Source: Vandiemenella viatica | Lineage: Eukaryota > Arthropoda > Insecta > Orthoptera > Morabidae | Direction of reading: 5' to 3' | Assembly (NCBI GenBank): GCA_031002005.1 | Contig: JARYHS010011408.1 | Coordinates: forward strand, 218,653,473 to 218,717,472 | Length of the DNA: 64,000 bases | Part shown: piece by piece, positions 20,970-32,809 of the stretch | Position numbering within the stretch: the first letter of the stretch is position 1 | Layout: each line of letters opens with the position of its first letter | Notes under the pieces: model-generated | What the model was told of the DNA's origin: nothing | Databases searched by the model: none | Seen by the model: the letters and a program-made list of their open reading frames with translations, nothing else | Made by a program: the position numbers and the translations under genes

Positions 20970-23270
20970 GGTAGTATCAGTCCTAAAATTAATAATTAAT
21001 TTGCTCATCTTGATTCGTCTGAAATTATGTATAATAGTAGTGTGACAAGTTGATTCAACAATAATAAAATTATAATTTAAAAAACTAAAAATACACGCTT
21101 TTGTAACAATTCCAGCTATAAAGTTTAAAATAATCTTTAAATATTTTGTTCAACAGCGGTAGAATGCCCCACAAATAGTACAACCTAATTGTTTGAATAA
21201 GCTAAAAATAAGAATAATCTAACTATCCAAAAAATTAACTTTAATGTAAAAAAAAGGTGTACTATATTTCAGTTGTGTTAAATTTTTTATCGCTCTTCGC
21301 TTTTATAGCTCTTCGTAAAGGTAGAGTTAACAAAATATTTATATTTAAAAATTATTTTTTACTTTTTAGTTCACGTCGAAACAAAAGAGTGTTTTCTTAG
21401 TTTTTTGAGCAATAATTGCATTTTTAACTTTTTAGTTTACGCTGTTACAAAACCCTTTTTTTTTTACAGTTTTTGAATTATTATTCCTTTGTTAGTCTTA
21501 AAATCAAGCTGAAGGTATAAGGAATGACGACACTTGAGTCTTAGCATTTCATTAGTGACAATGAACTTAAAAATATTTCACTAATGCTCTCGTAACCTAG
21601 CCATATCATGTAACGCGTCTAACTTCCCCTATTAGCTTTGAGCAATCAAGTTCTCCTATTTAGAGACCATCCAATGACTTGACGCGACTGGTAGCCAGAT
21701 AAGGCTATTCGGCAGCAGAGATACTAATGAATCGAAATCTAAGCTGACTTTGTTTAACATAAGAAGCTGTTTTGTAATCATGTTTCCCGAAGAACATGCT
21801 GAGACCGATGCGTGTGTGCTTGCAACCGACTCATCACTGGCACCCACGTGATTGCATAGCACACAGGCGTTGGAAATTATTCTTCTCTTTTCTACTGTCA
21901 AAATAATAGTGATACCGTAACAGGGTTATGAAATTATTGTGTTAAAATCAGTTCCTAATACCTGTGTAAAATTCGAAATAATTCGGATTTCTGGAAGGGG
22001 GTGAAAAATTAATTAAAAGATTCGAATACATTACACCTACAGATCAAGATAATAAACGCGTGTTAATGAAGCAGTATATTTTGTTTATTGTAGTACGTGA
22101 ATGGGATTTGAGAAGACAGCTCTATATCTAAGATAAACGAAACACTTTTTAAATTTTTTAGAAAAAAGGAGGGTTTGTGTGGCGCTGCGTAGCCCGTGTT
22201 GCCGTCCCTTTTTGCTGGCAGCAGCTGAGCGAGGCGGGTCAGCGTTCACTGTATGCAAATGCCGGCGGTTTTTCCCCTTGATGTGAGCCACGCCGGGCGG
22301 AGCTATATTGGAATCCAGACCTCCCCCCCCCCCTCCCCCTCGCCCTGTCCGTTGTCTGCCGTCTTGCTGCCTGGCGTCAGGATGTCACTCTGCCACCAGG
22401 CAGCTTACATACTGAACACGTCATATCCGTAAGTTCTGGTTTTATTTTCCTCCACATATGTATGTGAATTTCGGTATAATATTTTAGTACGATTCCGCCA
22501 TCAATTCAAGGTCACACTCGTTCCTTCATTCTTCTTCGTTTTACATTAAGGAGTTTATGTCATACAAAGTTCTCGGCAACTATCGATATAAACATAAACG
22601 CCTTGTCTCACAACCACTTTTATCAAGCGCATTGAACCTGGAGACTGGACGTAAGCTAATAGTCCGGCAAACTTCGGCGAGTCCCGATGATGCCCGAAGT
22701 GTTAGTTTAACTGGCTGCCACCATGGCGCTGCTTGGATAACCAGAAAGTTTCAAATTAATGACTGCGTTTGATTTTATTAGCACTTACATTGTTAACGTG
22801 AAGTATTACTGCGATACCAGCTAAGAAACAATTGCCTGTTGGGAAAGTAGCTGCACACAAATGCGAATGGCAGAAATACAAAATTATCATGCGAGGCAGA
22901 GATACTTGTGACATTAGTTTTAAATTTATGTGTCGCTATTTGATTATTTACTGCGATTAAGTACATTAACTCATGTAACCAGAACAGCCTCTGATATTTA
23001 CGATCTATTTTCTGTAGCAGTAAGGAGAACCAGGTCACAACATAATCTAAGAATTTTTATTGAAGAAGAAACAGGATAGCTTCTTAAAAATTCAGAGAAA
23101 GTTTATACTAAACGTAAGAAATCGTGAAAGATATCAAATAGATAAATAACCGTTATTCGTTTTTGAAGTTGTTCTTTTACTAGAAACTTTTTATCACAAT
23201 AAAAATTTCTGTCATTTTTGACGCCTCTGTTGAAGTAATTGCGAGTAGTACAAACACGGAGGTTAGAGAC
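20970..23270. other. Intergenic sequence with a short GC-rich segment
   Basis: Mostly AT-rich. 22180-22400 is GC-rich and includes a C run at 22322-22340 and a hairpin GCTGCCTGG / CCAGGCAGC at about 22367-22405. Nothing codes for a recognisable protein. Confidence 0.4.
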
Positions 23271-23271
23271 G

Positions 23272-23292
23272 GTATATATATATATATATATA
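23272..23292. repeat. (TA)n microsatellite at a mariner insertion site
   Basis: About ten TA repeats abut the left end of the mariner-like element. Tc1/mariner elements insert at TA, which explains the association; a similar case occurs at 53150. Confidence 0.9.
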
Positions 23293-24450
23293 GGGTGATT
23301 TGCGGGAACCGGACGTTTTTCAAATGAGAAGTATAAAGTTAATTTACTTAGTAATATTATTTAATTGTTGTAGATATAATGGTGAAAATATACAATTTCA
23401 TAAAACATACGTCGTATGAAACATTAAGTGTATTTATTGTGTTCATTTCTTGAATATGATTTTATGCATGTGCTGGCCATACACTTGAATGCAGATTTCC
23501 ATCCTCTATAGAAAATAATCAAAAACTCGAGTCAACATATCTTCTCCAATCAAATTCATCTCTTCTGTAATTGCATCTTTAAGCTGTAATAAAGTATGTG
23601 GTTTGTGAGCGTAGAGACGCGCATTCAAATATCTCCATAGGAAATAGTCACAGGGAGACAAATCCGGTGACCTTGGCGGCTACGGCACGTCACCAAAACG
23701 CGAAATTAGCTTGCCAAGGAACATCTTATTCACAACTCGCATCGATACGCGGGAAGTATGCGCTGTGGCCCCATCATGTTACATCGATTTTCAGTCGCCC
23801 AATATCGAAAGTTTTTTTTGTTAACTGAGCCGTCTAAGTGGAAATGAGCTTCGTCGCTCATTAACAGTATTGCATTAGGATTATTATTAAGCAAAACTTG
23901 CATACGCACTTCGAAGTCTTCTCTTTGTTCATAGTCCCTCTCTTTGAGTTGATGCACCACCTGCATTTTGTAGGGATGAAATTTTAAATCTAATCCTAAA
24001 ATCTTCCTCACAGAATCGCGGCTGATGTTTAGCTCTCGTGCATGCCTGCGTGCAGATCGACTCGTACTCCTGATTAAAGCAGTTCTCACTGTGGCGATGT
24101 TATCGGGCGTTCTCACTGTTCTTGCAGGCCCGGGTGGCTTTTTCTTTGTTACTGTTCCTGTTGTTCTGAACGCGTGAACCCATCTTAACAAAGTGTTTCG
24201 GCTTGGAACTGTCTAATTCCGACCGATATTAAAGTGGCGTCGAAAGATACGCTGTGTTTTTATAATAGATTTACCATTTTTAACAAAAGTGTCGTATGCA
24301 AAAACACGAGGCTGTACTGACCACTGCTCCATTATGACTGAAATGGTAGGACACACTCAAAACAATGACATAACCTAAATCTTACCATCACGTGTAACAA
24401 CAGCGCAACAGCTGATCCAAATTCACCCGGTTCCCGCAAGACACCCTTTA
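23291..24450 (-). mobile_element. Mariner-superfamily element, ~1.16 kb, with short TIRs
   Basis: The left end GGGTGATTTGCGGGAACCGG and the right end, in reverse complement GGGTGTCTTGCGGGAACCGG, form inverted repeats of ~25 bp inside TATA context. The minus strand encodes a transposase with an internal deletion (separate entry). The element is close to the typical 1.2-1.3 kb length. Confidence 0.9.
23470..24230 (-). pseudogene. Mariner/Tc-type transposase, internally deleted
   Basis: The minus-strand frame at 24191-23730 (153 codons; homology extends a few residues upstream of its first Met) starts with a helix-turn-helix region (LLRWVHAFRTTGTVTKKKPP, then GPARTVRTPDNIATVR) and reaches the first part of the DDE domain, SDEAHFHLDGSVNKKNFRYW, which includes the first catalytic Asp. 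The sequence then leaves the family. In a different frame near 23700-23520 the C-terminus appears: PPRSPDLSPCDYFLWRYLNA, with the last catalytic Asp, then TLLQLKDAITEEM. The segment between, with the second catalytic Asp, is missing or scrambled. Confidence 0.88.
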
Positions 24451-24451
24451 T

Positions 24452-25404
24452 AATGTCAGATAAAGATGTGATGTTAATTTCCTGCTTTATTCGGTTGTGG
24501 CATAAGTAGCGAAAAAACGAAGAGCAGACCAGGATTTTACCATTGTTTAACACAAACTGGTTATCGGTATGCACTTAAAAAAAAACGAGATTTACCCTAG
24601 TTTACTCATAATAAGTTTCTGATCCCTATAAAATTTAATACATTAGTGTACGTATACATTTCATTACTTTATAAAACTTCTTTGAAAACAAAATTTGCAG
24701 TTAAAATGTTGTCATCATTTAGTTTTTCACCGTACGTGTCTTCAACACAAAAATAATTATTACGAAAAAAGCCACGTACAGGTGTCCATATATACATAAA
24801 ACGGGATCTGTTAAATACAATCCTGCGAGGAATGGTTTCCTTATCATCTGGAAAACGGTTGGATCAGAAGGTGTATTGTTAATGCTACTCATGAGCGTTG
24901 TTTTATAGGAGGAAATAAATTTTGCACTGTTGATGTACTCGTCTAAGTGTATTATCACTAATGTTGCAGCAATCATTAATCCCTGAACATCATTAAGACT
25001 TCTGTTATTATAATAATAGCATTTTTCTTTGAAAACAATTTATGAGGTGGTAAACCGGTCAATCTCGGAAATGACTCTAGTGATTTGGATAAAATTTCAT
25101 ATGTAAATGACGTTTTGATTTTGAAAATTGCAACACGATTTACCAACAAAAAAAAACACAAAAAAAACGAGCAATTCTTGTATTTGGTATCTCTAAAACG
25201 GCTTTAACATCATTTCGTACAACTTTCAGGTAACAGTAAGCCTACTGATGTTAGTTAAACTGCTGTTTACAAGGAACCGTACACTACAAACTTTTTAGGA
25301 ATCTTTCAAGAGAAACGCTTAACTTTAATCAAACTTCACGCAAAATCTTGCAGTTAAACAGAAATCGAAAGATGCCGAGCGAAGATCGGTCACGCAGGTA
25401 CTTT
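24452..25404. other. AT-rich intergenic sequence
   Basis: No recognised feature. Confidence 0.4.
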
Positions 25405-25415
25405 TATTTAAAACG

Positions 25416-25682
25416 GTTTTTTTTTTTTTTTTTTTTTTGTAACTGCTTTACGTCTCTTTTAACATCGAGGTCTTTAGAGACGGAAAGGATGGGGGCAAGG
25501 ATGGGGCAAGAATGGGAAGGAATTCGGCCATGGCCTTTTGAAGGAAGCATCCCGGCATTTGCCTGGAGTGATTTGGGGAAACCATGGAAAACCCAAATCT
25601 GGATGCCCGGACGGGGATTCGAACCGCCGTCCTCCCGGAATGCGAGGCGAGAACGCTAACCGTTACACCGCCCCGCTCGGTA
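25416..25682 (-). mobile_element. SINE A copy 4
   Basis: Minus-strand copy whose tail is a 21-base T run at the left. TATTTAAAACG flanks it at 25405-25415 and 25683-25693, a perfect 11-bp duplication. The 3' end (reverse complement AAGACCTCGATGTTAAAAGA, then GACGTAAAGCAG) belongs to the second subfamily, shared with copies 5 and 10. Confidence 0.93.
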
Positions 25683-26109
25683 TATTTAAAACGAACTTCT
25701 CCGTTTAGTTAAAATCGAAAATATATACATATGTAAGACTCCATTCACAACTGGAGTTCTACATGAAGGATTAAAAAGAATATTGACGCTAATGTTAAGC
25801 AGGATAGTTCTGATACGTTGAATGATCAGTGCTATGTAGTTCGTCCCTCGTCTTTGGTCTGCTGCGTTTTCCGGTCGGCTTGTCAAAGGTGGCTTTGTGA
25901 TACACGGCTACTGAGATGAACAGCGGGTCTGGAAACAAGGTTTGAGACACGCCCTTGCCTTGTGAGCGGCCACCAACAGCAGGAGACCCAACACGTCGCC
26001 GTAGAGGCGGAAACCAGAATACGGGCGCGCTACAGGGCCAGTATGTAAAGTTTCATTTCTCAAGTTGTCACCGCAACAAAAACACCTTACACTTAACACT
26101 TATATTACT

Positions 26110-27189
26110 AGAGACCGGATTATATACACAACATAGAAAGCTAGAAATATGCATGAAAAATGATTAAAATATGCATTAAAAGTGCTCAAAATACGTAACA
26201 TTATATAAAATAAAATAGTAACGTTTATATTTCATATATAAAAATCAGCATGCAATTAGTAAGTGGTTGAATAACATTTATTTCGGTAGTTAACAGTTAT
26301 TTTAACATTTTTTATTTTCTGTTATAAACGTAAAAAATCGGGCTCAGTTTCAAATATTCCATAGTAGGATACGTATTTGTATAAGTGGATATGGACCGTT
26401 CCACATTCACTGATGTAACTGGCAGTATTTGAAATTGGGTGCTGTGTTAGCAGTCACTGTTTCTGGAAAAAGTTCACCCGTCTCATTACCAAAACTATCA
26501 CTTTGACACAAAATTTCAAAACCAGGGGTTATTCTTCAAAATATTTTCAAACTTTAAGTTTACACAGGAATACCTCTGGCAATACGGATTTTATTCATTT
26601 CCTGAAATAGATTCAGTCAACGTCATACTTTGAGTTTCAAGCTTTTTAATAGTCGCAGGTATGTGGCGAAAACGAATGCTATCACAGCTATGGCTTTGAT
26701 ACTAGAACTTGTTAAATGCTTCCTTGTACTGACAAACTGTAATAGTCCTCTCCATTATTAAAGTCGGTTACTACACCCCTCGAAATGGTCATTGTAGAAC
26801 AGTACAGCTCTAACCCACGTCGACCATCGAGTTACCACTGGTTCCGGATGTAAACGGCAGTCACATATAGCAATTTTTTTATCGGCATTATTAAGAGAAC
26901 TTTGCTTTAAGAAACGCTTTCTTCGTTGATTAAAATCAGTTTATTTACATTCCCAAACGTGTGTCGTAGTTCTTCAGCGAGTTGTCGTAGATTAAGATCC
27001 GTGCTGTTAGTAGGTTTTGCCGACTACAACGTAAGATTGTATTTATTAACTAGGTATGCTACCGAAAAATATTGTAAATGTAGCGAAAATATACACCATC
27101 ACAAGATTTTTGGTAAAATAAGCAATCGCCGGTGAAAATGGGCTTAATATCCAAATGCATATGCAAACATGCAATAATCCGGTTTCTCT
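26110..27189. mobile_element. hAT-like non-autonomous element, 1080 bp
   Basis: The ends AGAGACCGGATTAT and, reverse-complemented, AGAGAAACCGGATTATTGCA are inverted repeats. The flanking ATATTACT at 26102-26109 and 27190-27197 is a perfect 8-bp duplication. ATGCAT motifs are enriched near both ends. No transposase segment is recognisable. The duplication length supports hAT membership. Confidence 0.8.
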
Positions 27190-27611
27190 ATATTACTCAT
27201 GCCCTCTGCTGTGACGTCAAATACCAATTTTCATTCCGACGCAGGCTAAATATTAATCTGCCGACAACATTGGTTCTCGTAAATTAAAGTTTTTGTTTTA
27301 AGTATCTATGACCAAAAATTTAACGGAAACATCAACATCGAGCAAATATAAATAAACAATAATAAACTGATAGTTAATGCGTTAATGAATGCAATACATA
27401 CTTTCCTTCAAGTGTTTTGCGAAATAATTTCCTCGCTGGTTCTTAATTATATAGAACTATTATTAAATATGGTCGACAAAGAAGGCTGAGAACGTTACGT
27501 TACAGCGTTGCGGATGCGGCTACGCGATGATCAAGCTTAGGATTTCATTACTATAGACTGTACCAGGAAGAATGCCGTGGCAATTAAACACTCTTTCATA
27601 CAAATCAGTAT

Positions 27612-27863
27612 GCTGCCGGCCTCGGTAGCGTAGGGGCTAGAGTGCTACTACCTCCAAGTGCCGAAGGTCGCTGGTTCGAGTCCGGCCAAGGGCATGAGTT
27701 TTTAAGTGTTGTGTGTGTGAATGTCATGTCCTTGTTGTAGGTCTTTGTGATCATACTTAATAGAAACACTGTACTGAGGAAACTAATAGATTGAAATAAT
27801 CGTGATAATCACATCGAGCTGCCTGTGTGGCTTAAGTAGCCGAATGCCATATATAAAAAAAAT
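27612..27863 (+). mobile_element. SINE C copy 1
   Basis: The head GCCGGCCTCGGTAGCGTAGG (A box) and GCTGGTTCGAGTCCGGCC (perfect B box) is tRNA-like. The body includes GTGTGTGAATGTCATGTCC, GAGCTG and GTAGCCGAATGCCAT, ending in A-rich sequence. TCAGTAT flanks at 27605-27611 and 27864-27870. The same head-to-tail order is seen in the minus-strand copy at 55133. Confidence 0.9.
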
Positions 27864-27870
27864 TCAGTAT

Positions 27871-28655
27871 CTACAGTTTTATCGGTTTGACGCTACGACC
27901 TCCAGGTTAAGGACCAACCTTACGCTTGCATATTGGACAACCTGATTGTAATTTTTAAGCAATTTTCGTCAATCACCTAGCTTACGCCAAATGAAAAACT
28001 TGCCACGTATGATACACAGATTTAGCTGTAAGAAAACGGGTGGAAACTCTCATTCAGTCCTTAATCACTATCTGTCCAAAACTCCAAAAAATACAAATTC
28101 TGAAATAAGCTTAACACGGTTATCGCAATATGTTAGCTGCAGCAGTGATGAAGAAGCTGGAATACATCTGTTTTCACACCTAATGATAACTGGTTTTTTT
28201 TTGTATAATTGTGGCTAAAGATACTTCTCTGATTACATAGTGTCACAAAAGTGAATTGGTACGTTATCACACAACTTTGGCTACAACACTTTCAGAAATG
28301 AGACACAGTTGGCCAAGAACTCTTTGCAACTAGTGTAAATCACAGATACTAACGTTTAACGATAGGTAGTAAGGATTACTGCCCTAAAGGTCAATGACCG
28401 GCAAGCAGGCACAGAAAATCCTATTTGTCTACATTACACAGTTCGTGCCATTTTCCTCGAATTAGAACGAAGGACTTGGAACACTTTGGAAGCAGCTGAA
28501 CGCAACCAAACCTATGTTTCCCAGATAATGAGACATTCAGTGACGCCTTACTCAATGCTTTTCATCTTAGTCGATAAGGTTTCTCCTGTTCTTATGATTC
28601 AGGCCTGATTCCGGACATGGTCATAGAGGAATATGAAATGTGGTGGAATGCCATT
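27871..28655. other. Intergenic sequence
   Basis: No recognised feature; a 75-codon frame at 27991 resembles nothing known. Confidence 0.35.
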
Positions 28656-28769
28656 GCCTTCGTATGTGTTATTATAGGTGTGCATGACTGTGATAGTGAG
28701 TGTGTTTGTGTTGTATGAAATGAGATATGAAAGGAGAGGGGGAAACCCAGTGCCAGCACATTCAGATCT

Positions 28770-29217
28770 TCTGGTATCCCCGCCCGACACCGTCATATGC
28801 ACAGAAGAAGAGATGGAGGTGGACAACCGATAGGCTGCGCTAGCAACAGGCAAACTAGCGTAACCGCATAGCAGGGTTTCCACCGCGGCCAATCAAAAGC
28901 GACTGGCCTCATATAAATACAGCCGCGTCGTCCCACTCATGACAGTGCTGTGTTCACTTCTACTCAGTTTCGTTTCCGTCTCTCTGTGCATTGCCTATTG
29001 GACTCTGACCAGCGTGCATCTTGGTTTACATTCTGTTACTCCTTTGGACTCTGTGAATCGCTTATTGGACTCTGATCAGTGCGCGTCTCGGTCTACGTCC
29101 GGTTTCTTCCTTGGACTCTGCGCAGCTCATCTTGGACATTGCTCCGGCTCTCGCGAGATCGTCTCCGAGTGACCGCCCGTCCGCCGTGTTGACATTTCGG
29201 CCGCCGTGCGGACACAG
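28770..29217 (+). mobile_element. 448-bp promoter-like insertion, solo-LTR candidate
   Basis: The insert is flanked on both sides by CAGATCT (28763-28769 and 29218-29224), located within SINE B. It contains CCAATCAAAAGCG at 28889 and CATATAAATACAG ~30 bp downstream, an unusually clear CCAAT plus TATA arrangement. After that come four TTGGACTCTG repeats (about 29000, 29053, 29070 and 29113). The edges can be read as TG...CA one to two bases inside the repeats, as in a solo LTR. A seven-base duplication is unusual for an LTR element, so the class remains open. Confidence 0.5.
28889..28923 (+). promoter_or_regulatory. CCAAT box and TATA box
   Basis: CCAATCAAAAGCG is followed after ~17 bp by CATATAAATACAG. 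The spacing is that of an RNA polymerase II core promoter, with GC-rich transcribed-like sequence downstream. Function is inferred from motif and spacing only. Confidence 0.5.
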
Positions 29218-29689
29218 CAGATCTACTCTGCGTAAAGACACAAATGGGGCCGCCAGGCTTAAAGTACCCGTCCACTGGACGAATCGCCATCAACAGTGCC
29301 GCATACCCTCATTCCATACACACTGTGGAGAGGTTTGGGATTTCACCCACGACTTTGGTGCACAATCCCGATATTAGTAATTTAGCACCACTACTTCTCC
29401 TACACTGCCGGCCAAGTCCTAAAGTTGAAAATTTCTTCCACCACCAGGACTCGAAGCAGCTAACACTTGTGAGTGCTGACACCAACACGGTGTCTTAACC
29501 AGTTGAGCCAACGGTGTGGGCCTTCGGTATCTATAGCAACCTGGTAGAGTTTAATTGACCAGTTACTAGCAGTTTTTCACCTCTGATATATAGTCTCTTG
29601 CCAGCTGTTAAAAGGATAACCATTGTTTTGATAGACTCGGCGATTTTTCATTTGTGTAAATCTTGGATTAGAGAATTTTCATTATATTT

Positions 29690-30270
29690 TACTATAACAA
29701 TGGAACTAACAGCAACAAAGTTTTAGAAATGTTTTAGATGAATCAACTATGAGTCAAACAAGGATTTTCAAATGGTATAAACGTTTTAAAGATGGCCGTG
29801 AATATGTCGAAGATGACGAGCATACGGGTCATTTAGCAGATCAATAACTGATGGAAACGTGGAAAAATTGAATGAAATTATTATGAACGATTGTCGAATC
29901 ACAATCAGAGAAGTTACTGATGATGTTGGTATATCAGTTTGCTTATGCCATGAAATTTTTCATCTGTTTTGGGTATTTAAAGTGTTGCAGAAATTTTTTC
30001 CGAGATTATTTGAGTTTCGAAGAAAAACAGTGGCGAATGGAAGTTGTTCAGGAATCGATAAATGAGGTCAACAACGCAAAAGAACATCGCTAAAAGAGCT
30101 CAAATCTATCCCAGAGTTCCAGAAATGTTCTGAGAATTTGGAGACGTGTATAATATCTAATTTGGACTGTTCTGAAAGGGATAACATCGACGTAGACAAA
30201 TAAATAAATCTCTTTCCAAAAAAATGAAAATTCCCGGTATTTGGACACACCTCGTACATCACTTGGTATT
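29690..30270 (+). pseudogene. Mariner transposase remnant
   Basis: The plus strand gives MSQTRIFKWYKRFKDGREYV near 29750, the helix-turn-helix N-terminal part of mariner transposases. Next, in a shifted frame, come the matches to EIIMNDCRITIREVTDDVGI (29875) and a segment reading EEKQWRMEVVQESINEVNN (30020). The catalytic core is absent. Around 30180 the code resumes as GDNIDV-type C-terminus followed by stop and CCGGTATTTGGACACACCTC, which looks like a terminal repeat. No left terminus was recognised. Confidence 0.82.
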
Positions 30271-30569
30271 GGGACACCGTCAAGTAAAAAACGCCGGGTG
30301 GGGTGTGCGATTTTGCCCCAGTACTGAAGAACGTACACGACCGTGATTCTGATCTTAATACACATACACCTGCTTGTTCAACCTGAGCATTCATAGTAGG
30401 ACTCGGCGCCTAGGGAACAATGTGGCAACCTACCGGAGACAGAGAAACTAGGGACCGCATCAGCCAATCACTTCGATGCAATAGTCAACAGACCGCCGTC
30501 CAGAATACATGTGGGTAACAAATTTCGTCTACTGTCCACAAGCTGAATGTTTCGCCCTGAAAAGACCGC

Positions 30570-30882
30570 GATCAATCATCATCATCGTTGACTATTTCCA
30601 GTCTCAAGCCATGACTGCTAAGAAGGCAGTTTTCTCCAGTATCACATGTTCTTCCTCTATTTCCTCTCTTCCACGCATTTCAGTTTTATCCCATGTCTTA
30701 CATACTCTTTTATATTCATTTAACCCATCTATCTCATGGTCTTCTTCTAGGTTTCTTCACTACCAGTTTTGAATTTTACGTTCTCTTCGGCATTCTTTCA
30801 TCACTCGTCCTCTTCATTTGTCCATACCACTAGTATCTTGATCTTCCAGTTCTTTAATGTACAGATTCTTATTAAACTGCCT
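30570..30882 (-). pseudogene. LINE 3' end fragment
   Basis: The minus strand ends in AGTCAACGATGATGATGATT, the same GACxATYTCCAGT / CAACGATGATGATG arrangement that ends the LINE fragment at 2466. Upstream the decayed frame gives RRRPWDRWVNEYKRVCKTWD, recalling the RPRxRWxDxVKEDL C-terminal motif. SINE A copy 5 is inserted at its upstream side. Confidence 0.55.
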
Positions 30883-30890
30883 TCCTCACA

Positions 30891-31127
30891 CACCGACCGT
30901 GGTGGTGTAACGGTTAGCGTTCTGGCCTCGCATTCGGGAGGACGCGGGTTCGAGTCCCCGTCCGGGCATCCAGATTTGGGTTTTCCATGGTTTCCCAAAT
31001 CACTCCAGGCAAATGCCGGGATGATTCCTTTAAAAGGCCATGGCTGAATTCCTTCCCATTCCTTGCCCCCCATCCTTGCCCGTCTCTAAAGACCTCGCTG
31101 TTATGAGACGTTAAGCAGAAAAAAAAA
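30891..31127 (+). mobile_element. SINE A copy 5
   Basis: One of the best-preserved copies. The head is GTGGTGGTGTAACGGTTAGC, the B box GCGGGTTCGAGTCCCC, then the standard body. The 3' end TCGCTGTTATGAGACGTTAA is the second subfamily. TCCTCACA flanks at 30883-30890 and 31128-31135. Confidence 0.93.
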
Positions 31128-31135
31128 TCCTCACA

Positions 31136-32783
31136 TGCTCATTCCCCAATTAGTCAGGTCTCGTTACACTAATTCTAATCCTCTGAGGCTTCCTCCCCGT
31201 GACTTGTAAGCTTTTCGTTCTTTTGTGTCATCTCCCTGTTCCTAATCATGTTATTGACACTACTGTAAAATTCGTGGGCTTCTCTGCACCTTTCATTTTA
31301 TTATTATTATTTTTTTAATCGCCTTTACAACCTTTAGTTTCTCACCTTTACATATGACATACCGATTAGTCCTAATCTTCTTACAAGTTGCAATTACTGC
31401 GTCACTCTTATTTGCATGCTGATAACATTAATAAAATTCTCATTTCTCATGTCTGAAAAGTTGTAATAATTCTTATAAAAAAAACTTTATAGCTTGCCTG
31501 TTCAAAGGTATTTTTTTATTAAATTTAAGTGATGTGCTTTACAAACCTTTTAGTTCTTTTCATATCCCATTTCACATTTGTTGTTAATTTAATAGTCAAT
31601 AATGTGATCACTACTGGATGATATTAAGTTAAATCACCCGCCGAAAATAGAGCTTAAAAGTAAGCACTGAATACTATTATCCTGAATATTACAAATAAAA
31701 TTTTCTTAGTTTTATATTCAATATGTTATATTCTTTTGTCACGCGTTTAAATTTAGAGTGCGGTGGTGTTACTTATACTCTCATTTTCGCTGATTAAATA
31801 CTTGTAACACCTGATTAGCACATTTAGGTAATTCAGACATTTAAGTAAGATGAACTGACTTTCTTTTGATTTTACTCTGGTCAAAAAGTATTCAGCAAGC
31901 GGGATAAATTTCGTTACTTGTAGCAAAAAGTTTGATTTCTCAATTAGCTACGGTGATTATTCTTAAGAACATCTAATCGAAAAGTAGATGAATACCCAGC
32001 TAACCAAATCAGCTGAATATACATTTCCCACTAAAATTACGTTATTCAGATATATTTCGCGTTGCGTACACCATCTTATACATTTAGACATTCATTAGAT
32101 TTGCTTATTACTGTCAGTTGTTAGTAAATAATAATAATGACTTCTCTGAAAGTTTCTCGCGTGATTTATTTTCAGGGTTTTACATAGAAAATGGAAAAGC
32201 TCCTTAAAATCAGTTCCTATAGTTAAAATCAGATTTTTTCAGAAAAACATCTAGATATTGTATTCACGCAGCTATGGTATGCCAAATGTAACTTACTTAA
32301 ATGAAATTGACTTCAACTTTGCAGAAAAACCGATTTATTACTTATTTTATTTGGATGTACATTTTAACAATATAATCACTGATTGTACAATTCCTTTTGA
32401 TAAATTCAAATTTAAATTTAAAACATCTCTTTCATCTTAATACTATAGTTCTTTCGTGTCTTATTTGTTTTCATTTGGTCTGAAGCATCAAATGGCACTA
32501 AACAGCCATCAGCAATTTATACAGATAACCAAGACATTATACAAATAAGTAAAGTATTGTACCAGTAAACAAGTCATTGTACAGGATAATTATACATAAA
32601 TCAAGAATCTTATATCAGGTAGACTATTTCTCACATAAATACATACATGTTTAAAAAATCAAGAATTAAGATGACAAAGAAATAGAGTACTATGTATAGA
32701 TAGTAAATTACAACGTAATTAAAATCTAAACATAATTTTTATCTATACCTTAATACTACTTTCTTTATAAAACTAAATGTTTA
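31136..32783. other. AT-rich intergenic sequence
   Basis: 1.6 kb with no recognised repeats or coding segments. Confidence 0.45.
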
Positions 32784-32809
32784 TACACACACACACACAC
32801 ACACACACA
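32784..32809. repeat. (CA)n microsatellite
   Basis: An uninterrupted CA run of about twelve units. Confidence 0.95.

Larger units (their letters stand above)
28666..29519 (-). mobile_element. SINE B copy 2, split by an insertion
   Basis: The minus-strand head lies at 29400-29519 (AGTTGAGCCAAC with GGACTCGAAGC, the reversed B box) and the body continues to 29225. The 3' part resumes at 28769 and runs to 28666, matching the end of the copy at 16240-16340 (GTTGTATGAAATGAGA, GGAAACCCAGTGCC). Between them sits 448 bp of foreign DNA. The whole is flanked by GCCTTCGTAT (28656) and GCCTTCGGTAT (29520), a target duplication with one extra base. Without the insertion it would be ~400 bp. Confidence 0.85.

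Noticed and set aside
27614..27690. A functional tRNA gene at the start of SINE C (and similar heads in SINE A and at 56108)
   Set aside because: A and B boxes are present, but each head continues into a shared non-tRNA body with its own target duplication, and the cloverleaf is incomplete.
30068..30394. Minus-strand 108-codon frame as a gene
   Set aside because: It lies opposite the decayed mariner C-terminus and has no family resemblance.
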